Below are positions 1 through 11,400 of a stretch of 64,000 nt of DNA, piece by piece. This DNA comes from Mactra quadrangularis (Eukaryota; Mollusca; Bivalvia; Venerida; Mactridae). The DNA is taken from positions 33,407,267-33,471,266 of the forward strand of contig CM046308.1 in assembly GCA_025267735.1 (NCBI GenBank). The letters are read 5' to 3'. Within the stretch, counting starts at the first letter, position 1. Every line of letters starts with the position of its first letter. Below the pieces are notes generated by a model. That model was not told the origin of the DNA and ran no database searches. It was given only the letters and a program-made list of their open reading frames with translations. Both the position numbers and the translations under genes were made by a program.

Positions 1-239
1 ATTAATACTTTAATGAAAGCAATGAATGCTAGTGGTGAAAATCAGACACCATAAAGAAACACATGAGTTACCATTTAAATTAAAATATTTAAGAAGGCAT
101 GACAGCAGATATTTGTGAACCTTTATAATTATACAGTGCTATTTTATTCATTTATTTTAATCGTAGTAGCACCATACTACTAAATGCACGGTCTTATTAA
201 TGTTTTAAATGATAAAAGTATTTGACATTTGCATTTTTT

Positions 240-505
240 TTAAAGAACTATCAATGTATCCAGTGAGTCTGGGTCTAGACATGATCTTTCTGCTGACAGC
301 ATGACTCCTGAGGTTGAAAATACCCATTCAAAAGCTATTGTAGTGGCCTGAGCAACCAGATTTTTAGCAGTTAATGAACACAAATGCAGGAGTCTGTACC
401 GATTTTCTTTGTAAAAAAGCAAAGGACTATAATGTTTTGGCACTAAACAGAGATTGGCAAAAGGAAAATCATATTCTTTCAGAACTTCAGCTATTGATAT
501 GACAT
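240..505 (-). pseudogene. hAT transposase C-terminal (dimerisation domain) relic
   Basis: On the minus strand an open frame of about 88 codons reads through a stretch resembling the C-terminal dimerisation region of hAT/Ac-type transposases. A YKENRYRLLHL segment matches the usual 'W..n...P.L..LA..yL' block, and FSTSGVMLSAERSCLDPDSL matches the 'ERvFS.aG.i....R..L.p.' block, followed by a D-LIVL end. The expected ERVFS arginine is changed (EWVFS). The frame has no suitable ATG and is stopped upstream near 510. No catalytic domain or DNA-binding finger could be joined to it, so it is read as a dead fragment. The rest of 1-892 shows no gene. Confidence 0.7.
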
Positions 506-1727
506 ATCACTTCTGTACAATTAAGTTCTCTATACATTGCAGATCAGCCCAAACAAACCTGAGTGACTACTGGTTTCAAGAATTGATCTGTATTTGATTT
601 TTGATTCCCGGACTTATTGAAAATGAAAGTACAGATAAAGGACATTCCAATCGCAACAGTTACTTCCTTTAAATTTAAAACAACAAAACATGATGTAACC
701 AGTGTGTTTGCATAAACAATATTATTATTGATTCACATTATGAGATTGTTCATCCACAGATTAGTCCATACTGAACCCAAAGCAGTAGAATTTTGTTTTA
801 GCTATACAAAATATCAACTGATTTGCAGGCCATGGATTTTATTTGTATGACCATCATTGATCGATATTTTGTTTGATGGAAACGTTTGATCCGATATATC
901 TAGAGGTGCGCGGTAATACCGTTAAACCGGTAACCGCGGTTTTTTATCTCGCGGTACCATACCGCGGTATTTTCGGAAATACCGGTATTTTATAACCTAA
1001 CTTTCTTACTAGTAGTCGGACATTACCGTGAAGGAGTAGTACCTTCAGAAGGAAATTAAAGTCTGAGTGATGTACAATAAGAAAAAATAAAACCATGTAC
1101 ATAATATTACAACTGTCGTATAAGTCTGACGGAAAATATTCACATAAGTCAAAACTACAAAATATTGTGGACGCCCCGCGGGGGAATTCCGTTCATGAAT
1201 ATTCGCATGCGTGTACAAAAATAATTACTAGACATGGATATGACGTACGTCATTAGTGTATTTGTTAAAATGTAATCGAACTACACGAGTAATGCTTCTT
1301 TAAAAGTTCTAAAGTTTTAAAAGCCAAGCATGTAGATCAACTAATTTTTCTATCAAAAAACTGGAAATGACTGAGTGATTTCTTCAAATTCAAATGTTTT
1401 AAAAACTCATGAAGTAAATTCTTCAGTAAAAAAGCAAAAATATATGAAGTTCATACTTTTTTATCGTAAAAGTTAAAAGTATTGTCTTGTATCCTTACTA
1501 ATATTCTTGTAAAAATACATAGAATTTATACATATTATTCTAGTCAAAAGTATTGTCTAGTCAACTGTTTTAAACTCTAGTCAAATTTCGTGTAATAAGT
1601 CATAATTTCTATTACCCTTGAATAGGGGCTTTTATGTTTCTATTGAAGTTAATAAATGATAAATCTTCATGAAAGATTATCTTTATTTAATAGCCCAACA
1701 GCATATAGTAAATGCTTACTTTGAGGT

Positions 1728-3128
1728 GAATTAGGGACAAAACGGACCATGAGACGAAACGGACCATGCCAAAACGGACCAAAGTAGGGACGAAACGGAC
1801 CATATTTGTGGGACAAAACGGACCATAGTCGGGACAAAACGGACCATTATCGGGACAAAACGGACCATAAGAAAAAATAGATTATATTACTAGACAATAA
1901 ATATATTGATTTAATGAAATAAAAGTTGAAGAAGTAAAGAGTAAAAATATTGATATTTTTTCATAACAAAACACAACATATCTTTATTTCACCCTTGCAA
2001 ACAATTACAATAATAGCTATTGAGTAATTGTGTTTTTTTTTCTTTTTTTTTTCATGGAAAACTTCTTATCTTAAATAACACCAAACTGATGACAATTATT
2101 GACTAGATCTAATATTAATTGAAAAATATGTTTTGTTAGTTTATTTCATTGTATTTTTTTCAATAACATCAAACTTATGACAATTATTGACTTCAAAGTG
2201 ATATCCTTACATTTGATAATTAATGATATTATTATAAGTATAAGTATGTTTTGTTATATTGTTGATGATGAATTTATAATAAAGTATATAATTATAACAG
2301 TTTTTCTCCTTTTTTTTGTTTTTTTTATTCTTATCACGAGTCATTATCGTTCCCAGCAGCTATAAGAATTTTAAAAACTATCTATAATCATGACAACCTC
2401 TGGGTACGAGAATGATCTATGTAACTGTGCGTATAAGTAATTATAATTTATCTGGAACAAGTATGTCATCATATAATCATTTCCCAGAGTTATAAGTGGC
2501 GTGCAGTACATAGGAAAGAACCTGTGCTGGACAATATAAAAGCAACTTCAAATTAAATCACTCTGATGTATTAGCTAATTAGCTCAATGAAACGGCTTAA
2601 AATAGCTTAAGAATAGCTTAAAAACAACGCACAAACAACACGAAAACTGTTAATCACAATTGAGGCTATTTTAATTACTATTTACACACAATTAAATTAC
2701 ACTAAGACATAAACTATATGTATGATGTTATTAATAACACACATAATAATTTATAATAATAATGGTTATATTTTTTCTTACGGTCCGTTTTGTCCCGACA
2801 ATGGTCCGTTTTGTCCCGAGGAGGACACAGTATAGCTTAAAAACAACGCACAAACTGTTAATCACTATTGAGGCTATTTTAATTACTATTTACACACAAT
2901 TAAATTACACTAAGACATAAAAGATATGTATAATGTTATTAATCACACAATTAATAATTTATAATAATAATGATTACATTTCTTCTTATGGTCCGTTTTG
3001 TCCCGACAATGGTCCGTTTTGTCCCGACTATGGTCCGTTTTGTCCAACAAATATGGTCCGTTTCGTCCCTACTTTGGTCCGTTTTGGCATGGTCCGTTTC
3101 GTCTTATGGTCCGTTTTGTCCCGGTACC
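1728..3128. mobile_element. Foldback-type element A (arrays of GGTCCGTTTTGTCCC), TSD CTTTGAGGT
   Basis: Inverted arms at about 1731-1869 and 2984-3122 each consist of about seven short direct repeats of GGTCCGTTTTGTCCC, with some CGTCC or truncated variants. A perfect 9-bp direct repeat CTTTGAGGT lies at 1719-1727 and 3129-3137. The outermost 6 bases (GAATTA, and GGTACC read on the other strand) do not match each other, so the inverted part starts just inside the ends. Long inverted arms made of tandem repeats plus a 9-bp duplication match the foldback (FB) class known from Drosophila; a MULE origin is the alternative. The interior is AT-rich without a gene. Confidence 0.75.
2590..3020 (+). 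repeat. Tandem duplication of the right end of foldback element A
   Basis: About 2590-2818 and 2832-3020 are two imperfect direct copies. Both run from 'agcttaaaaacaacgcacaa' through 'gaggctattttaattac' and 'taatttataataataatg' into 'ggtccgttttgtcccgacaa'. The first copy keeps only two of the terminal repeat units before 'gaggaggac' joins it to the second. This looks like a partial tandem duplication or a failed second insertion. Confidence 0.75.
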
Positions 3129-3322
3129 CTTTGAGGTATACCGTGGTATTTTGTAAAAAACCGAGGTATACCGTGGTAAAAATTTCTTCGCGGTACCCAG
3201 CTCTAGATATATCAATCAAACCTACAATACCTGTATTCATCATTTAAAGTATACTGGTGTAGAGCCCTAATATTTAGTCCACACCCCACCATAGGTGAAG
3301 AAAAATATGCCTTATCTTTGAC

Positions 3323-4223
3323 GGCTTACGGTCGTTTCTCCACTAAGTCATTTCTCCTCTGGTCATTTCTCCACTTTTTAGTAGTCATTTCTCCACTTTT
3401 TAGTAGTCATTTCTCCACTTTTATATATAATAGGTTTATATAAGATATAGGTATGTTATTGAATTATGTTCATGTTAATTTTGTAAATAAAATTCATTTT
3501 TGAACTAAAATAGTATAATTTAAAATGTTTATTTAGTATATTATGATAAATCAATTGTATTATTATATTGAAGTGCAAATTAAAATTTAATTTTGCATGT
3601 TATTTAGTATATTACTTATGATGTATTTTAGTAACTGACTAAAAATGAAATATTTTGAATATAAAAAGGAATGATAATCTTGCTTGTAAATAAAATAAAA
3701 TGAGTAAATCAATTTGTTCATTGTCTTTTTAACCACACAGTTTTGATAAAAGTTTATTGTATCAATGCGTGGAAATAATTGTATAAATCACTACATATAA
3801 ATTGCCTGAGTTACTTCAAGGAAAATTATTATAAATATTAAGAAAATTGTATTAAATACAACTGTTTATTGAAAATAAATGATGAAAAAAAAAATGTACT
3901 TAACAAGTGCAAATAAGAGCATGCAACCACTTTCACTTAGAATTGATTTGATTAAACACATCACATTCAATGACTCTTCATAAACCAACAAAATATTTGT
4001 ATAAAAACATGCTTAAATAATATCAGTTGGTACTTTTAATTGATATAATGTTTCAATATGACAATCCATAATAAGGGTAATTATCACCTTACACAATAAA
4101 CCTATTATAATCCTATTATATATAAAGGTGGAGAAATGACTACTTAAAAGTGGAGAAATGACTACTAAAAAGTGGAGAAATGACCAGGGGAGAAATGACT
4201 TAGTGGAGAAACGACCTGCTCCC
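3323..4223. mobile_element. Foldback-type element B (arrays of GTCATTTCTCCAC), TSD ATCTTTGAC
   Basis: The left arm (3330-3423) carries about five units of GTCATTTCTCCAC, spaced by 'tttttagta' in part, and the right arm (about 4128-4216) carries the inverted set. A perfect 9-bp direct repeat ATCTTTGAC lies at 3314-3322 and 4224-4232. As in element A, the last seven bases at each end (GGCTTAC, and GGGAGCA on the other strand) match poorly. The interior is AT-rich and non-coding. The design is the same as element A but the repeat unit is unrelated. Confidence 0.75.
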
Positions 4224-4232
4224 ATCTTTGAC

Positions 4233-5195
4233 AGGGAAGTGACTGGTCAATGAAGTGTCGAATTACTCCTCAGAAGTAAATATTAAATTCTGTGCATAGT
4301 CAAGTCTAAATTTTGAGTAACGTACAGCCAATAGAGCACAGAATGACTATAAAATAATATATCTATGCACAAACTGCTCAGATTGCCTCTACCAATTAAA
4401 CTTAGCTGTCTTGCCCCAAAAATAGGGCAAAAAGTGTGAATGCAAGAAACTAAGGATCAGACAAAAAGCAACAAAACCATGACTCACATTGACATATAAC
4501 AAATCTTAAATCAAGTGGCATAAAAAAGAAATCAATTCAACAGTGAAAATAATCAGATTTGATAACATAAACATGTAAAAAGTGATCAGTGTTGATTATG
4601 GCCAAGTTAGTCAAGTCTGCCATCAAACGTCACAGATTTACATTAGCAATCGCTTGGTTTAACTCAATTACCTGACAAAGTTCGTTGCGATCGTATCAAT
4701 ATGATGTTAATTTACGATCAGTCGTATAACATTTCTGCGAAAATAGAGATCAATACTGCATGAAAACATAAAAATTCTGTAAAATCTACGATTCTCGACA
4801 AAATAACAAAGGTCAAGGCTGAAAATCTGGGTGAAATTTTGGCTTTAAACAAGCGTTTGTTAACGCTGATTTAAAGACATGTGCGACTACAGGATACGAA
4901 TATCGCTGTCGTCTCATACTTGAGCCTCGCCCATACATATTTTGGTCTTCGTCTTACCGGTATTTGTCATTTGAAATATTTAACGAACACTTAATATAAA
5001 AGTGACCTTTATATTTTGATACCCCAACGAATGTTTCATGTGTGATGCATGTTTCAGCTCCTTTGAACTTCAATTTAGGTTGAAATATTTTAATGAATTA
5101 GCACTCTTTGAATTACCTGGCTGAAACATCATTGTCGTGAAATTTATAAATTGCATTTTATAGTTTTAAGTTTCATGCTTATGCATGTTCACTGA
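4233..5195. other. Intergenic, nothing recognised
   Basis: AT-rich sequence without a long reading frame, without terminal repeats that could be paired, and without similarity to the other repeats in the window that I could see. Confidence 0.5.
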
Positions 5196-5464
5196 CTTTA
5201 CAGCTATTAACCCCGGTCATTGGGCTACTGGTTTCAATCTATCAATCACCCTGAGTAGTCTTTTTACTCTGCTTAGTGCGGCCAACATTTTGGGGCAACA
5301 GACATATGCCACCCTCACAGGAACCCATTTACACCTGGGTGAAGTGAAGCTAACCCAGGAAGGTTTCTTGCTCAAGGAAAAAAGCAGGCCCCGGGTGGGG
5401 TTCGGACTCAGGACCTCTAGATCCATAGGCGTGCATCCTAGCACTGGACTACTGCTCCTACAAT
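5196..5464 (-). mobile_element. tRNA-headed SINE
   Basis: Read on the minus strand from about 5464, the sequence starts with a tRNA-like head: GGAGCAGTAGTCCAGTGC resembles an A box region and GAGTCCGAACCCC (5397-5409) a B box. A body follows with 'cttgagcaagaaacc', a segment seen in many invertebrate SINEs, and ends near the 'ccccggtcattggg' block. No 3' tail repeat is clear. It is more GC-rich than its surroundings. Confidence 0.65.
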
Positions 5465-5479
5465 AAACGGGAACATAGA

Positions 5480-5522
5480 AGTTGTAAGAACTTGTTTTAC
5501 AATCGAGCTAAAATAAATTAGT
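5480..5522 (+). repeat. Short dispersed SINE-tail-like motif
   Basis: A motif of about 40 bp built around 'gtaagaacttgttttacaat' and 'gagctaaaataaattag' occurs here, again at 35146-35185 downstream of a tRNA-like head, and inverted at about 45764-45806. It probably derives from one SINE family's 3' part. Confidence 0.45.
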
Positions 5523-5847
5523 ACAGTACAACACGTTCACTAAAAAACAAAACAAGAAAAGATATGTGAAATTTTAGAGTACAATTTTATTAAGAACATA
5601 TTTATATTATATATTCATAATTTATTTGATATAAATGTTCATAACATTGAATAATAGTAAAATATATACAACAATGTGAAGTTTTTCATGCATCTCCAAA
5701 GGTGGAATAATATAAATATATTAGAATATTTCAAATCTATAACTTGATCTCATTGACAGGAGACAAGGAATTCAATGTAAAAATCATTCTCATTCATTAC
5801 TCAGTAAACCATGAAGAAGATACTAGAGTATGTTATAAAAATAACCT

Positions 5848-5926
5848 GTTGAGTGATTATTCTAGAACTCAGAAAAAGGGCAGGGCGCAGTGTCCTGCTA
5901 TTTTGCTTTAGAATAATCACTAACGG
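5848..5926. repeat. Small palindromic MITE
   Basis: The arms 'gagtgattattctaga' and 'ctttagaataatcacta' are inverted copies around a GC-rich loop ('gcgcagtg'). Confidence 0.5.
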
Positions 5927-6391
5927 CTCAATCAATTTGACTTAGCATTAGAAACTCATAAAAATATAATCAATAATTACAAAACTTGTTTCGATTTGAT
6001 TAAAACTAATTCTACCAATAACTTATATGCAGCTGACAGTTCACCCAACCACCATTCCAGGGAGGCAACTGTATAAGACTACCATGCTATGTAAGCAATA
6101 ACCTACTTTTTCACATACAAAGCCATGGTCTATGAGCTGCAGTTGATCTCTTAATCAGAGAATTTACAGAAATTTGGAATTGGCAACATTGACCATACAG
6201 AAATTTTTCTAACAATGTATAAATTACTGTATTTATGATACAAATAGTAACAGTTCATTAAGTTATATGAAAAAATAAAGCTTGTTTCATAACATAACAT
6301 GAGCACATTCTATACAACAAATAAGTTTTTTTTTACAAACTCCATAAGCTACATAAAGCACTTAAGTTATATACATATTATACATATACAA

Positions 6392-7932
6392 TAGGGCTTG
6401 GGTTTGTGGACCCTGTCGCGAGACGAACCGGTTCGCGATAGGGCAAAGCAATACACAGATCGATTCGCGAACCTTTGCTATTTAATGCATGTTTAACTTG
6501 CTAGTGTACACTTTACCTTAATTTCCCTAATGCATCCCCGATCTTAACATGAATATTAAAATCTATCAAAACTATCCCACAGATCATTTTTAATGTTAAT
6601 AGAAATTAAAAATGAATTGTTTTGTGTTCAACATTTTGATTATAATCCAGGGGTGTAAAATACAACTCGCCATGACGATTGTTCCTACCTGTATGGCCAG
6701 AGGCATAGATGACACTTAATTTCCTATGTTTTGAGGGTATTTAAGATTTTCAATTTTAGGATTTTCAAATCAATAGGAATATTATGTTTTAATAAGAAAA
6801 AATAACATCAAAATACGATGTCCTATCATTGACAGCTTTAAGTAAGGTATTTATAAAAGTAATCTCTACTTACTACGTCACAAATTGTCATGCACTCCGG
6901 GGAGTCTATATTGTTCACAATCAAATCAATATTAACCCTTTGATGACGGAAATTGATGCAAACAATTTAAAATGTGTGTCGGTATTTTTTCACACTTAAT
7001 TGATGTTTGATAGCGTACAATGTCATAATGCAAAGTCAAAATGCATAACAATGGAGTCTATTTAAATCTAATTTTAAGTAAGAATGTATTCTCAAAACAA
7101 GCGTGACCTAGTTCTTTAATTGATGTCTAAAAGTTTAACAAACAATGAGCGCTTAAAAACAATATCGGCGATGGTAGGAATCAAATTTTAAAAGTTTAAA
7201 CGAGCTTTAAAAATATAATGATAAAGAGACGGGTGTCATTGACAATTATCGGTAAATTTAAACAAAGGAAATCTTATTCTTGCCATCACCGATATTGTTT
7301 ACTTACAATTTATGATGTAATAAGTCAAGATAATAATAATAATAACGATTTTATTTAATGTGGATAATAAATTAGGCTAAAACAAATTTTCAATATGGTC
7401 CACGATTAAGTACTACTTAAAATTAATATGGTACATACCTTTCTAAAAGCGGTCATTGATAGGACATCGTATTTTGATATTTTTTATTCTTATTAAAACA
7501 GATGACAATCCTATTGGATTTGAAATCCTACTCGCCCGATCGGACAAGTTTTAAGCAATCTTTACTCCCCCAATCTATAGGAACACTCGCCATGGCGAGC
7601 ATGCGAGTTGATTTTAACATACCTGCATTTATAATTAACTTAACTTATTTTGAAGATAACCTTTATGGAAATATTTTCGCGGCATCCGGTGTTAGTATGC
7701 ACTAACATGCGTTCGAATTTAGAAATAATTGGGACACGAAAATTTGATCAATTGATATGATTTCCCAGGCAAGTTAAAGTTGTTTTCGCGAGTTAACTTA
7801 TTCAATTAATTGTTGTTTGAAATGCATATGATATTCGCGAACCACCCGAACTTTGGTAAGGCGAATATTCGTGTCCGAATATCAATCATGGTTCACAAAC
7901 TCTCGAGAGCTCGGACATTCGTTAAAGCCCTA
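6392..7932. mobile_element. Non-autonomous hAT-like element, 1.5 kb, TSD ATATACAA
   Basis: It starts TAGGGCTTGGGTTTG and ends with the complement of TAGGGCTTTAACGAATG, between perfect 8-bp direct repeats ATATACAA at 6384-6391 and 7933-7940. Subterminal 'ttcgcgaacc' motifs repeat at both ends. The interior holds further inverted arms (about 6655-6850 against 7455-7625, and 7150-7185 against 7278-7312) and a stretch, about 6890-7150, that is related to the interior of the hAT element at 47255-48989. No transposase frame was found. Confidence 0.85.
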
Positions 7933-7940
7933 ATATACAA

Positions 7941-8415
7941 TACTATATAATTTATTGTAAATAACAGGGAAAATATAGCTGTGAACCAAGTAAAGTATCC
8001 CACAAGGATATAAAACAGAAAGATTTTTGTCATAGTATGTCACCATAGTGTATGCAATAGCAATATGATAAATTCATACAGAAAATGTTTATTAGCAGTG
8101 TTTATCACTATGGAAGAGTCAATGATAAATAATGCATAAATATATAACTTTCAGTTGGTAACTATCTAGACTAACTTTCTAAGCTGTCAGACTTTTTACA
8201 ATGAAATTATAAGATACCGAACACAGTAAAAAATTTCAACACAAGATAGTGGCATACAGTACCAGTATGTATGTGTTCAATAACTGTCCTGATGATAAGA
8301 ACCATCATAATTAACTTGGCAAATAAAAGTACAAAATATAGCAACCTTATGTTAAAGGCTAAATTAGCAGTCCATAATATTTCAGCCATGTAAAATATAT
8401 CTCCATGGTAACCAA
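7941..8415 (-). other. ZWILCH 3' flank / probable 3' UTR
   Basis: AT-rich sequence after the ZWILCH stop codon. Minus-strand AATAAA hexamers lie at 8088-8093 and 7951-7956 and could direct polyadenylation. No other gene is seen. Confidence 0.45.
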
Positions 8416-11400
8416 TCAACTCAGTATACTGACACTGTCCTTCACAACTGTTAGAAAATACAAAACTTCATGATCTTCACTAGAGAGGTTAGATTTCTTT
8501 TCATCAGTTTTTATCTTAACCCAATCAAACGGCTGATCTACTGTAAAATGGTAGACCAATCTCTCCAACATATTACCTACAAGCTTAACTCCCTTCGCTT
8601 TCCATTCAGTAGCAGGAAAGGTTTTGATGGCATTTACCAGACAGCTGGTAGGTACATCAAATGTAAAATGATGGTGTGGGTCAACATCGTGAGTTTCATA
8701 ATGTTTTAACATAAATTGACAACATTCACTAAGGTTAACATGTGGTAGATGTAGACACTGTTTTAGAAGTATAACAATTTCTAGAGTATTGTGTAGTTTT
8801 TGTAGCCTCAGTAGTTTATCTTCTAATTCCAAGTTTCCAGCCAGATAATAATCAAAGTTACTCATGGTAACAAGGTTTCCATTCAAGAATGCTTGGATAT
8901 AATCTCGGGTAAGTTTTTGACATCCAATTTCGGCAAGATATATCAGAGGGCTTGTGTGACTCATGTTAGGTGCTCTCATTTGACCCCTGTACGAATCTCT
9001 GACCATCTGACCAATGGTTGTGACATTGTGTGTATGAATACGAGGTTGAAGGTCACCTTTTCTTAATTCTGAGATGATGTAATTAAATGCCTCCACTAGG
9101 TCAGCAGATGATGTACAATTCTGTAAAATCTGTCAAATATACAATGTAAAAACAAAATAATAGCACTATTTAAAATACAATAGATTTGATTCCAAACTCA
9201 AATTGACATTTTTTTTCCAGCAAAATAACTATGTTTGTACCAAATGAATAAATGTACTGTGCGGAACAAAGTTGAAATAAAAATATTTGTACTCAGAAAA
9301 ATAAGATTTAATTTGGGTTAACTGCCTTTCAGCAATAATTTGCAACATAAATTTGTTGCACACAGATGTATCGGATAAAAACAAACCTTTTTGAGTTCCA
9401 AATATATACATGTACTACTAGATATTTGCAGTTATCCAGGACAAACATTATCTTGTATAAATTTGCTAATATTACACACTTGAAGATTCATTCATTCCAT
9501 GAAGAGACTCAAGCTTTTTAATTCAGATTAATAGACCTAATCCGGAATTCAAATTTATGGGTTTTTTCGTCTGTGCTCAGGTGGTACAAACAAAGTTTGT
9601 TACACATTATTGCTAAATAGCACGAGCTATGGATTAAATCCTATTGTTTTTTGTACTTGTGTTTTCATTGTAACAGTGACAGTTTGTTTGTACGAGAGGG
9701 GAAAACCCAAATATTTGAATTCCGGATATAGTCTATTAGCTAATATCTAGCAGTTTTGACAATTTTTTTACAAATATATCCTAGCCAACACTAGCATGTC
9801 TTTCCCAAAAAAAATGGCAACTTTATTTCAGGGGTGTATACATTGCAACTTTTAGTGATGGGAATTTTAACAGGTCTAGATTCCTGTAAGTACTCAAGAA
9901 TATGTGGAGAAGACTGTAATACCTTCCATAGAAGATCAGTAAAATCCAGATCTTTTCTATCTTCAATAAGTCCACAATCAAATCTAACATTATATTCATC
10001 AACAGTTGTTGTAACCTCTAGTTTACAATCAGCAATATCATGTCCAACTTTTAACTGTAATAGATAGACAAGGAAATTTTATGGTATACAGTTACTTATC
10101 TTATTATAGTGTCTGAGGTTGCAATGATATCGAAGGCTAGCTTATGTATCAGATTACAAAACAAGAATAATAGGCGTTTACTATTTAGACTCTTCCAGCT
10201 GACAGTAGGTTAAATGTCATCAGAAACTAATCTACTGCTTATTGTGACCCAGGCCTAATAAATACTTACACACAACACTATAAGTATAATTACAGACTCT
10301 GATTTTAAGATTGTCAGAAGAATTTACAGAAAATGCCATCAGTGCTACCAGCTAAACTACATTTTTGCAAATTAATACCAAAATCAGACAAAACTTTAGA
10401 GTATTTAACTATTTAACTCTATGAAGTCTTAGTCTAAGTCACACAACAAAATTAAATCTAGGCAATGAACTCTTCGCAATAAAAGCTAAAATGTCGACAT
10501 CTTAACTAAACTGTTGTAGAGTGTTGAAAAGCCTGGCATTTATTTGAATGAAACGAAAACTTAACTGGTAGATTCAAAAATATAAATGTAGTTAAAATAC
10601 TTCACCTGTTCAACAAGATTTTCAACAGAATCAATAAGTGGATGTTCTGCTGTTCCTATCCAATTAACTTGACGAGTTGTCGACCCTTCTATAATAGATC
10701 CAAGAATTTCCAGCTCCTAAAACAAGTGAGATAATCAATCATACATATAACAAGGTGTCAAAATGTCACAAAAACTGAAAATATGCCCTCAAAATATAAA
10801 ATTTTACTAAAACTTAGCACAATTCAAGGGCAATAGATCTGGTGGGCCTACAGAGAATGACCTAGTTGTCAAACGTTTTGGTAACATGCACTCGGACTGG
10901 GCCGAGTAAAGATTGGATAAAACTGATTGACTATGAGAGCAGATATACATAAAGTGCAGATATACAGAAAGACAGCTACCAATCATGAGTGTCCATGTAA
11001 TACAATATTAACAACCTGTCTCTGATAGTTATTTATATATCAATTGTTACATAGAAGCTATTATATCTTTCAAGCTGAAAGTGTAATTTCAATTCTGAAC
11101 TGGCATGGTCAAGCAGTCACCACTTGGCTCTGTATGGCCAGCTCTTTGAAATTCATCCCAATTCTGACTTGTTGTTCCAACCCTTATATAGAAACTCTTC
11201 CACATTACCAGAATATTGACAAGAAAGTGTGCTGAAGTACATTAAGTAGAAACAACTTGATTCACAACCAGATAAAGTAAATTTGCATACAATACACAGA
11301 ATTTCATATCATATAATATAAAAAAAACTTTTGTGTTACCTGAAATAAAGTAAAAGCTGGACTTCTGGTGTCCCCAGATGTAACTTGTACATTTACTTTA

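Larger units (their letters stand above)
901..3205. mobile_element. Non-autonomous hAT-like element, 2.3 kb, TSD GATATATC
   Basis: The element begins TAGAGGTGCGCGGTA and ends with the complement of TAGAGCTGGGTACCGCG. It is flanked by a perfect 8-bp direct repeat GATATATC at 893-900 and 3206-3213. Both ends carry subterminal copies of a motif like 'ACCGCGGTAT'. The 8-bp duplication and TAGAG ends are hAT-like. No transposase frame is present. A foldback element (1728-3128) sits inside it, so this element is the older of the two. Confidence 0.85.

Noticed and set aside
1731..1869. Regular short repeats with short gaps that might suggest a CRISPR array
   Set aside because: The units are 15 bp with gaps of only 2-8 bp, are mirrored in an inverted arm, and lie in eukaryotic DNA with a 9-bp duplication. 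They are foldback arm repeats.
2933..3247. 104-codon open frame with repeated GPFCPD/FVPT-type residues
   Set aside because: It is a translation of the foldback element's tandem units and runs across two element boundaries. The opposite strand is open too.
5185..5466. 93-codon open frame on the plus strand
   Set aside because: It lies over a tRNA-headed SINE read backwards, and an opposite-strand frame covers the same bases.
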